Shown one piece after another: positions 49,672 to 56,928 of a DNA stretch of 64,000 nucleotides (positions within the stretch are counted from its first letter, which is position 1; the number at the start of each line of letters is the position of its first letter). Location of the stretch: positions 1 through 64,000 of the forward strand of contig JALFIX010000070.1 in assembly GCA_022775105.1 (NCBI GenBank). Reading direction: 5' to 3'. The DNA is from Prevotella sp. Its GTDB lineage: Bacteria > Bacteroidota > Bacteroidia > Bacteroidales > Bacteroidaceae. Below the pieces are notes generated by a model, which was not told where the DNA came from, did no database searches, and saw only the letters and a list, made by a program, of their open reading frames with translations. A program made the position numbers and the translations under genes.

Positions 49672-49814
49672 ACAATGATAGTCTGATGTTGCTATATGTC
49701 AATATGTTATGTTTCTTTTTTCTTCTTTTCTCTGTTTCTTGTTTTATCTTTAAGTTAATACTCGCAAGCGGCCGCCATCGTGGCATATTGCCACCGCAAG
49801 CCGCTCTTACGGTG

Positions 49815-49845
49815 CAAAATTACAAATAAAAAACGAAAGGACAAA
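49815..49845 (-). promoter_or_regulatory. Promoter for structured leader-SNF2 operon
   Basis: Minus strand CTTTG-N19-TAATTTTG. Confidence 0.6.
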
Positions 49846-49851
49846 GAAAAA

Positions 49852-49877
49852 GGGAGAAAAACTTGCGGTTTTCTCCC
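49852..49877 (-). terminator. Intrinsic terminator of the antitoxin-PIN operon
   Basis: GGGAGAAAA/TTTTCTCCC followed by TTTTTC on the minus strand. Confidence 0.75.
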
Positions 49878-49885
49878 TATATTTT

Positions 49886-50299
49886 TTAGTTAAAATAATC
49901 ATCAAGAAACTCAGTAGGGCTTTTGACCATTACATCCAAATCTCTAAAGTGTCGAGTATTGCGCGTTACAATAACATCTGGTTTGATGGATTTCGCTGGT
50001 ATGTACTGCACAGTATCCTCAAAATCCAAACTTCTGTTGTTTAAGCTATACCGAATTTCCGAGACTCCGATAGATGTAATAGTACACAAGTCTGAGAATA
50101 AAGACAATTTTTCATATAAATCTTCCACGCTATATGTTTTTCTCAGAACATAGAAGGCATTTACAAATGATAATGAAGAAGCACATAGCTCAATGCCTTT
50201 CTTCATTGCTAAATCGACAATTATAGCAGCTGGTCTGAAGAAGTTCTCCCTTTGGGCATAAAAGTCGATTATCACGTTTGTGTCAAGAAATACTTTCAT
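49886..50299 (-). CDS. PIN-domain toxin (VapC-like)
   Basis: MKVFLDTNVIIDFY; VTRNTRHFRDLDVMVKSPTEFL. Confidence 0.88.
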   Translation of the reverse strand: MKVFLDTNVIIDFYAQRENFFRPAAIIVDLAMKKGIELCASSLSFVNAFYVLRKTYSVEDLYEKLSLFSDLCTITSIGVSEIRYSLNNRSLDFEDTVQYIPAKSIKPDVIVTRNTRHFRDLDVMVKSPTEFLDDYFN

Positions 50300-50562
50300 C
50301 GTGTTTTTTCTATTTGGTATTTGGCATAGTCTTCTTCGTAATTATCTCCAAGATCCTTACGTTCATCAAAAGTCATTGCCATAACTTCTGAAGACAAGGG
50401 GTAATCACGCCAAGCATGACTCTGTCTTTTTATAGATGTATTATCTAACGACAGGGTCTTTAAAATAATGCTTTCAATGAAATCCTTTACGCTAATGTTG
50501 TGAGTCTTTGCATAGGATTCTGCACCATTATAGATATTCTGATCAATGACCAATGTTCTCAT
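50296..50562 (-). CDS. Antitoxin of the PIN toxin (DUF6364-like)
   Basis: ISVKDFIESIILKTLS; overlaps the PIN ORF by 4 nt. Confidence 0.7.
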   Translation of the reverse strand: MRTLVIDQNIYNGAESYAKTHNISVKDFIESIILKTLSLDNTSIKRQSHAWRDYPLSSEVMAMTFDERKDLGDNYEEDYAKYQIEKTR

Positions 50563-50593
50563 AATTGTATCTCCTTATATTATATATCCGCCG

Positions 50594-50625
50594 CAAAGTT
50601 ACAAATAAAATTTGAAAGGACAAAG
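50594..50625 (-). promoter_or_regulatory. Promoter for antitoxin-PIN operon
   Basis: Minus strand CTTTG-N19-TAACTTTG. Confidence 0.6.
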
Positions 50626-50657
50626 AAAATGGGAGTTTTTTTGTGATTTGAGATATC

Positions 50658-50729
50658 GACTCTCAATTTTTATGGGTTGACTCTCAATTTGGGGGTTTTG
50701 GCTCTCAAATGAGGGAGATTGGCTCTCAG
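50658..50729. repeat. Four direct repeats at exact 21-bp spacing (GRCTCTCAR)
   Basis: Repeats start at 50658, 50679, 50700, 50721; inverted copies at about 50647 and 50849. Confidence 0.8.
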
Positions 50730-50860
50730 AGGACGATGAGGGGGAGAGAAGTCCTGTCTTGAATGTTGAGACAACCATTTGATAATCAAGATGAAAAAAC
50801 TTTTTTCAAGGGTAGTGCTCACTTTATTTCCAAGAGCCTTGGTCGGAGTTTGAGAGTATG

Positions 50861-50868
50861 TAACTTTG
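50861..50868 (+). promoter_or_regulatory. Bacteroidota -7 element TAACTTTG with an inverted repeat copy in its spacer
   Basis: TTTGAGAGT at 50849-50857 is the inverse of the iteron core. Confidence 0.55.
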
Positions 50869-50896
50869 CACCCAGAGAATTAAAAATATATCGACA

Positions 50897-51451
50897 ATGA
50901 TGAAAGAAAACAAGACGTTGGGCTACGTGCTCAACAACGACCAGCAAAGGCTGGTGGAAGAAAACTGGGAGTTTGCCGCAGGTGTGGCAAGACGTTATGC
51001 CGATGGTGGCGTGCCGATGGCTGAACTTGAAAGCGAGGCTTGGACGGCTCTCTGCAAGGCTGCCTATAAATATAAAAAGGTGGAGGGATGCAAGTTTACT
51101 TCATACGCCTACCATTTTATCAGGGGCGACATCATGAGACTTCTCAAGAACGAGAGGGATAGGAGAGAGTGGGAGGTGTGTTCGGTGGTGGATGACTTGA
51201 CTGAGCAGGGGCTCACTGGGGATGAAGAGTGGATAGCGGATGACGAGAGGCGCGAGATGCTCGAAGAACTGATGGAGAGGCTCACCAAAAGGGAGCGCGA
51301 GGTGGTGAGGCGATGCTACGGAGTGGGGGCTGAGCTGACTACCCCTAAGGACTTGGCGAAGGAGTTGGGAGTGACGCCTGAGAGAGTTAGGCAGATTCTC
51401 AACAAGGCGGTCAACAAGTTGAAGATTATGTATTCTAATTCAAGGAGTTAA
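50897..51451 (+). CDS. Sigma-70 family RNA polymerase sigma factor
   Basis: Region 2-like ESEAWTALCKAAYKYKKVEGCKFTSYAYHFIRGDI; region 4 TPKDLAKELGVTPERVRQILNKAVNKLK. Confidence 0.9.
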   Translation: MMKENKTLGYVLNNDQQRLVEENWEFAAGVARRYADGGVPMAELESEAWTALCKAAYKYKKVEGCKFTSYAYHFIRGDIMRLLKNERDRREWEVCSVVDDLTEQGLTGDEEWIADDERREMLEELMERLTKREREVVRRCYGVGAELTTPKDLAKELGVTPERVRQILNKAVNKLKIMYSNSRS

Positions 51452-51500
51452 AGGAGTTAAAGGAAGTTAAAAGGAGTTAAGGGCAAATGTTCTTACTATT
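51443..51500 (+). repeat. GGAGTTAAA-array element, partial copy 5
   Basis: Only the upstream array and a degenerate start of the core. Confidence 0.65.
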
Positions 51501-51521
51501 GAGTGTAAAAATTATATATAT

Positions 51522-51908
51522 ATGGGTATTTCAAAAATTATGGAGTTGGCAGCCTCTATAAAACTGCCGGTTAGAGTGTTGGTGATGGCTGCGGACATTG
51601 AGCCGCTGATGAAGGCCATGGAGATGGGATATGTGGTGTGTGACGGCAACGGAGGCGCCACGTGGATGCTTGGCAGCAAGACATTGCTTGCCTACTTCTT
51701 GGGGCGCGTGTGGGCGGCTGACTTCCCTAATGTTAAAAAGGGTGGCGGCACTCCTTTGTGGGTAAAGGGCGACAATGTGTTTCCGGGAAAGGCTCTGGAG
51801 AGATTCTTCGGCGAGAAGAACCTCAAAGAGCTTCGACAGGGAAAGCTATATAATAATGTGCCCGAGGGTCACCGCATCGTTGACCGACTTTTCATTACAT
51901 TACAATAA
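51522..51908 (+). CDS. Hypothetical protein (accessory)
   Basis: 128-aa ORF between the sigma factor and DUF3987-like gene. Confidence 0.65.
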   Translation: MGISKIMELAASIKLPVRVLVMAADIEPLMKAMEMGYVVCDGNGGATWMLGSKTLLAYFLGRVWAADFPNVKKGGGTPLWVKGDNVFPGKALERFFGEKNLKELRQGKLYNNVPEGHRIVDRLFITLQ

Positions 51909-51929
51909 TTTCATTACAATAATATATAT

Positions 51930-53237
51930 ATGACTATGAGTGATATGAATACTACAGCCAATAAAACATTGAATAATAAGGAGTTGAGAAATGCAATGCC
52001 TCCTTCGATGCCCCGAAAGCTGCCGTTTTTGGTGTCGCATCTGATAAAAAACGTGCCATTTGTGTGCCGTCCGTCGGTGGCAAACGGTGTTTTTCCCGCA
52101 CTTGGCATACATTTGAACCAGGTGAAGTTTGAGCTTATCGACGGCACCGAGAAGGAGGCCACGTTCATGAGCGTGAACATCGCTCCGCAGTCGTCGGGCA
52201 AGTCGGCGGTGAACAAGCCTGTGGAGTATATCCTTGCAGACATCGTGGAGCGCGACAAGGTGAACCGCGAGCGCGAGCAGGAATGGAAGGACTCGATGAA
52301 CAAGAAGGGAGCCAACAAGGAGAAACCCAAGCGTCCGGATGACCTGTGCGTGCAGGTGTTGGTGAGCGACATGACCAATGCAGCCTTCGTGCAGCGAATG
52401 AACGACGCCAAGGGAAAGTATCTATACACCAACTTGGAGGAGATAGAGCTGTTGCGCCAGTTGCACACCAACGGCACCAAGGATGTGGGCAAGATCATCT
52501 GTCTTTGCTTCGACAACGGAATGTACGGTCAGGAGCGCGTGGGAACACAGTCGGTGACGGCGAGGGTGGCCCTGCGCTGGAACTGGAACGCCTCGACCAC
52601 CATCCTCAAGGGTCAGAAGTTCTTCCGTGGCAGTCTTGTGGATGGCACGCTCTCGCGCCTTAACATCTCTACCATTATCCCCGACAAGACCAAGCCCTTC
52701 GTCTATGGCAAGTATGACGAGCGGTTTGCGGTAGAGCTTAAGCCGTATATCGACCGTCTGAACGAGGCGAGGGGAACGGTGGCTTGCCGCGAGGCGTTGC
52801 GCATGGCAAGGAGAATGTTGGACAGATGTCAGCGAGAGGGCGACCTCACTGGCGACGACGTGTATCAGGACTTGTCGTATCGTGCCGTGACTATAGCCTA
52901 TCTCAAGGCGATGGTGCTGTATATCGCCCACGGTATGCAGTGGTCGAAGGAGATTGAGAAGTTTGCCGAGTGGAGCCTGGAATATGACCTGTGGTGCAAG
53001 TGCCACTATTTTGGCGAAGAAATGACGGAAGAGAAGCAGAAGGAGCGTGTGGAGCACAAGCGAGGCCGACAGAACATGCTGGAGATGCTGCCCGAGAGAT
53101 TCACCGAGGACCAGGTGGTGGAGGTGAGACGCCGCTTGGGCCTGGACGACGACGCCAAGAACATGCTTCGCGTGTGGGTGTTCCGAAAGTATATCCAGAA
53201 GGATGCCATAACGGGGATATATATCAAAAGAGGATAG
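51930..53237 (+). CDS. DUF3987-like/mobile element associated protein
   Basis: NIAPQSSGKSAVNKPVEYI P-loop-like segment and DUF3987-like layout. Confidence 0.5.
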   Translation: MTMSDMNTTANKTLNNKELRNAMPPSMPRKLPFLVSHLIKNVPFVCRPSVANGVFPALGIHLNQVKFELIDGTEKEATFMSVNIAPQSSGKSAVNKPVEYILADIVERDKVNREREQEWKDSMNKKGANKEKPKRPDDLCVQVLVSDMTNAAFVQRMNDAKGKYLYTNLEEIELLRQLHTNGTKDVGKIICLCFDNGMYGQERVGTQSVTARVALRWNWNASTTILKGQKFFRGSLVDGTLSRLNISTIIPDKTKPFVYGKYDERFAVELKPYIDRLNEARGTVACREALRMARRMLDRCQREGDLTGDDVYQDLSYRAVTIAYLKAMVLYIAHGMQWSKEIEKFAEWSLEYDLWCKCHYFGEEMTEEKQKERVEHKRGRQNMLEMLPERFTEDQVVEVRRRLGLDDDAKNMLRVWVFRKYIQKDAITGIYIKRG

Positions 53238-53254
53238 GGCTGCTGCCCTATCCT
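53231..53254. terminator. Hairpin overlapping the stop codon
   Basis: AGGATAGGGC TGCT GCCCTATCCT, 10-bp stem. Confidence 0.6.
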
Positions 53255-53295
53255 AATGTTATGCCGTCCTTTCTGCAAGATAGAAAGGGAAGCTC

Positions 53296-54105
53296 TTATC
53301 TCGGAAGATTGAATGCCCGGGTCATTTCCGCCATTTCCTCCTGGCTCATGCCGTCAGGCTCGAAGCCCATGCACTTGGCGTTGATGTAAATCTTGGCACT
53401 CTTGGAGAGGACGTCAATCTGGTCGAAGGCATCCATCACGTCGAGACCCTTGGCGAAGACTCCGTGCTTCTCCCACATCACCACGTCGTAGTCCTCAAGC
53501 TCCTTGAGTGTGCCGTCGGCGAGTTCGAGACTTCCGGGGAGGGTGTAGGGGACAATGCCCAAGCCTAACGGACAGAAAGCCTTGGTCTCGGGTATCATGC
53601 TCCACAGCAGGTTGCTCAGCACGTCCTTGCCCATGAATTTCTTGCAGTGGCTCATCGAGATAAGCTCGATGGGGTGGGTGTGGACAGTGGCGTTGTAGTT
53701 CATTCCCTTCTCAATCATTCTTGCATGAACGCTGAGGTGGCTGGGCAGCTCGGATGTGGGCATCACGGCATTGTCGGCAATGATGACATAGCTTGCGCAG
53801 TCGTCGAGTATGCGTATGATGGAGCCGTTGTCCATAGGCCATCGCGCGAGGTCGCGCATGCGCTTGCCCGTACCTTTACAATAAAAATACTGTCCGCTGA
53901 GGGCGGGCAGGGTTGTGCCAATCTGCTTCACGTCGCTGATGGCGGGCATGTTTCTGATTTCGTCGTCAACAAAAGCCGTTACGTTCACCGTGATGTTGCC
54001 GCCGTTGCGCTCAGCCCAACCGTTCTGCCAGAGATATCCGGCAACCTCTGCAATCTTCTCGACCTCCTTTTTCAGGGCAGGTCTTCCTTCAAGTACACTT
54101 TTCAT
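53296..54105 (-). CDS. rhaD: Rhamnulose-1-phosphate aldolase
   Basis: AERNGGNITVNVT, VHTHPIELISMSHCKKF, WEKHGVFAKG. Confidence 0.93.
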   Translation of the reverse strand: MKSVLEGRPALKKEVEKIAEVAGYLWQNGWAERNGGNITVNVTAFVDDEIRNMPAISDVKQIGTTLPALSGQYFYCKGTGKRMRDLARWPMDNGSIIRILDDCASYVIIADNAVMPTSELPSHLSVHARMIEKGMNYNATVHTHPIELISMSHCKKFMGKDVLSNLLWSMIPETKAFCPLGLGIVPYTLPGSLELADGTLKELEDYDVVMWEKHGVFAKGLDVMDAFDQIDVLSKSAKIYINAKCMGFEPDGMSQEEMAEMTRAFNLPR

Positions 54106-54300
54106 AATTAGAAGTATCTGTTGTTTTATTATTGATTTTGTTTTCTTTTTCGCTGCGAAATTACTAATTCCGCTCCACTCGCGACCTTCAGTTTTGACAT
54201 AAATACATAAAATTTTGACATATCCCAAAATCCTTAACAATAGTTTTCAATTCTTGGTAATTATTTATTGAAAAATTGCTTTTTAGTCGTTGTTTTTTTG

Positions 54301-54308
54301 TAATTTTG
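54301..54308 (+). promoter_or_regulatory. Bacteroidota -7 element TAATTTTG
   Basis: 30 nt upstream of the GH106-like start. Confidence 0.55.
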
Positions 54309-54337
54309 CGCCATAAAACAAACGAAATACTATATAC

Positions 54338-56908
54338 ATGAGACGATTTATTACATTTGCGTTAGCGATATTTTTAGGCTCGGCGTGGAGCAGTGGCAGG
54401 ACGGCGGCGCAGGACAATGGAGTTATCCATTCGAATGTGAAGGCTGTCCTGCCTTTACCGACGCGTGAGGCAAAACCGGGACTGCGCTGGTGGTGGCTCG
54501 GGTCGGCTGTGGATAAGGAGAACCTCAGCTGGTGTCTTTCTGAATATGCAAAGGCAGGAGTGGGGGCAGTGGAGATTACGCCTATCTACGGTGTGCAAGG
54601 CAACGACGCCAACGACATCAGCTATCTCTCGCCCGAATGGATGGAGATGCTGAGGCATGTGGAGGCGGAGAACAAGAGGCTCGACATCGAGACCGGAATG
54701 GCCACGGGAACGGGATGGCCTTTCGGAGGACCGTGGGTGCCAATAGAGGAGGCTGCCTGCAAGGCTTTCGTGGTGGATACGCTCGTGGCATCGGTGGTAA
54801 ATCCGGAGAGCATCGAATTTGACATTCCTGACAAGGAGAGAAAATTCGCCAAGCTGAAACTCCTGAAGTCTTTCCCCAAGGACGGAGGTATGCAGAGGGT
54901 GATAGCCCTGTATGAGAGCCGCACAAGGCAGATGGTGAAGCGTGCAGCCCCGGGAGGCGAGGGATATGTGGTCAACCACTTCGACTCAACCGCCGTGGCG
55001 CATTACCTGCAACATATCGAGAAGGCTTTTGAGCAGACCGGTACGCCTTATCCGCACACTTTCTTCAACGACAGTTATGAGGTGTATGGTGCCAACTGGA
55101 CACCGACGCTCTTCGAAGAGTTCGCAAGGCGCAGGGGATACAGGCTGGAAGACAAGATTGAGCAGTTTGTGGATGGCGACCCGCAGGTGGTGAGCGACTA
55201 TCGCGAGACCCTCGCCGACATGGTGCTCAACAACTTCACCAAGCAATGGACGGCCTGGGCGCACAAGCATGGGGCAATCACACGCAACCAGGCACACGGT
55301 TCGCCAGCAAACCTAATCGACTGCTATTCCGCGGTGGATATCCCCGAGATTGAGGGATTCGGACTCACCGACTTCGGCATACGAGGACTGCGCAAGGACG
55401 AGGGAAATACCCGCCCCAACTACAGTGACCTCAGTATGCTGAAATACGCTCCGTCGGCGGCTCACGTGACTGGCAAGAAATACACGTCGAGCGAGACATT
55501 CACTTGGCTCACAGAGCATTTCCGCACATCGCTGAGCCAGATGAAGCCCGACCTCGACCTGATGTTCTGTGCCGGAGTGAACCACATGTTCTTCCATGGC
55601 ACCACCTATTCGCCAAAGGATGACCCATGGCCGGGGTGGAGATTCTATGCGTCGGTGGATATGAGTCCTAATAACAGTATATGGCGCGACGCTCCCGAAC
55701 TGATGGCTTATATCACCCGCTGCCAGACTTATCTGCAGTGGGGACAGCCCGACAACGACTTCCTCGTATATCTGCCTGTGAGGGACATGTGGCGCAACAA
55801 CACGAAGAACTGGCTCATGATGTTCGACATACACTCGATGGACAAGAAGGCTCCCGACTTCATACGCACCATTCTCGACATCGACAAGGCGGGATTCGAC
55901 TGCGACTATATCAGCGACAACCTGCTCATGACGACGGAATATGCCGGTGGCGGTCTTCGCACCGCGGCAGGCACAAGATACAAGGGAATCATCATCCCCG
56001 AGGGATGCGTGATGCCCAAGGATGTGGAGGCGCATGTCGAGGCTCTGAAGAACCAGGGCGCAAGCGTGATATACGGACATGACATGGTGGCCATGGAAAA
56101 AGCTGCCAAGCCTGAGATGATGAAGAGTCAGCACGGACTGAAAATCATCAGACGTGCAAACGACTACGGGCATCATTATTTCATAGCCAACCTGACCGAC
56201 CACGACGTGAAGGCTAAAGTGTCTATTGCCGTAGGGGAGAAACACGGACTGTGGTATAACCCGATGACTGACGGATATACCAAGGCAAGGCTTGATGCCG
56301 AGGGATTGGCTGTAAATCTCAGAAGCGGCGAGAGCAGGATTCTTGTTTGTTCCGACAGTGAGGCGATTTATCCCGAGGGCGTAGCTGAGGAGAGATGCAC
56401 TGAAGGCATTGGCGAGATTGACATCACCAACAACAAGTGGACCTTGAGTTTCATCGAGGAGCAACCGAAGGTGGGGCAGGCATACAAGCTCGACAAGTTG
56501 CAGACTTGGGAGACATTGGGCGACAGTGCAGCCGTGACGATGGGTACTGGTGTGTATGAGACTGAGGTGAAGCTCTCGCGCGAGGATGTCCGCAAGCATT
56601 GGACTATTGACTTGGGCGACGTGAGGGAGAGCGCGCGCGTATATATAAATAATGTATATATAGGCTCTGCATGGGCAGTGCCTTTTGTCCTCGATTGCAA
56701 GGATGCCTTGAAGAAGGGCAAGAACATAATACGCATCGAGGTGACCAACCTCCCCGCCAACCGCATAGCCGACCTTGACCGCAAGGGCGTGAAATGGCGC
56801 AAGATGAAGGAAATAAACGTAGTGGATATCAATTACAAGAAAACGACGTATGCCGACTGGAAGCCGGTGGAGAGCGGAATAAGGAAGGCGGTGCTCGTTA
56901 GGAATTAG
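54338..56908 (+). CDS. GH106-like alpha-L-rhamnosidase
   Basis: Signal peptide; PGLRWWWLGSAVDKENLSWCLSEYAKAGVGAVEITPIYG; C-terminal jelly-roll. Confidence 0.83.
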   Translation: MRRFITFALAIFLGSAWSSGRTAAQDNGVIHSNVKAVLPLPTREAKPGLRWWWLGSAVDKENLSWCLSEYAKAGVGAVEITPIYGVQGNDANDISYLSPEWMEMLRHVEAENKRLDIETGMATGTGWPFGGPWVPIEEAACKAFVVDTLVASVVNPESIEFDIPDKERKFAKLKLLKSFPKDGGMQRVIALYESRTRQMVKRAAPGGEGYVVNHFDSTAVAHYLQHIEKAFEQTGTPYPHTFFNDSYEVYGANWTPTLFEEFARRRGYRLEDKIEQFVDGDPQVVSDYRETLADMVLNNFTKQWTAWAHKHGAITRNQAHGSPANLIDCYSAVDIPEIEGFGLTDFGIRGLRKDEGNTRPNYSDLSMLKYAPSAAHVTGKKYTSSETFTWLTEHFRTSLSQMKPDLDLMFCAGVNHMFFHGTTYSPKDDPWPGWRFYASVDMSPNNSIWRDAPELMAYITRCQTYLQWGQPDNDFLVYLPVRDMWRNNTKNWLMMFDIHSMDKKAPDFIRTILDIDKAGFDCDYISDNLLMTTEYAGGGLRTAAGTRYKGIIIPEGCVMPKDVEAHVEALKNQGASVIYGHDMVAMEKAAKPEMMKSQHGLKIIRRANDYGHHYFIANLTDHDVKAKVSIAVGEKHGLWYNPMTDGYTKARLDAEGLAVNLRSGESRILVCSDSEAIYPEGVAEERCTEGIGEIDITNNKWTLSFIEEQPKVGQAYKLDKLQTWETLGDSAAVTMGTGVYETEVKLSREDVRKHWTIDLGDVRESARVYINNVYIGSAWAVPFVLDCKDALKKGKNIIRIEVTNLPANRIADLDRKGVKWRKMKEINVVDINYKKTTYADWKPVESGIRKAVLVRN

Positions 56909-56922
56909 GAATTAGGAATTAA
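56898..56922 (+). repeat. (GGAATTA)n heptamer repeat overlapping a stop codon
   Basis: TTAGGAATTAGGAATTAGGAATTAA. Confidence 0.85.
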
Positions 56923-56928
56923 GATAAT

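Noticed and set aside
49592-49690. Short minus-strand frame ...VVFQNKRRKLNSWIKDHINDGWLWRIYRRQEF* as a pseudogene remnant
   Set aside because: Only ~35 codons, with stops immediately upstream; cannot be distinguished from chance without a search.
50647-50735. Possible CRISPR array upstream of the sigma factor
   Set aside because: Repeat core is only ~9 bp at 21-bp spacing, with no unique ~30-bp spacers and no cas genes; fits protein-binding iterons better.
55313-56599. 428-aa minus-strand ORF opposite the GH106-like gene
   Set aside because: Shadow ORF: lies antisense to a strongly supported CDS and has no recognisable domain.
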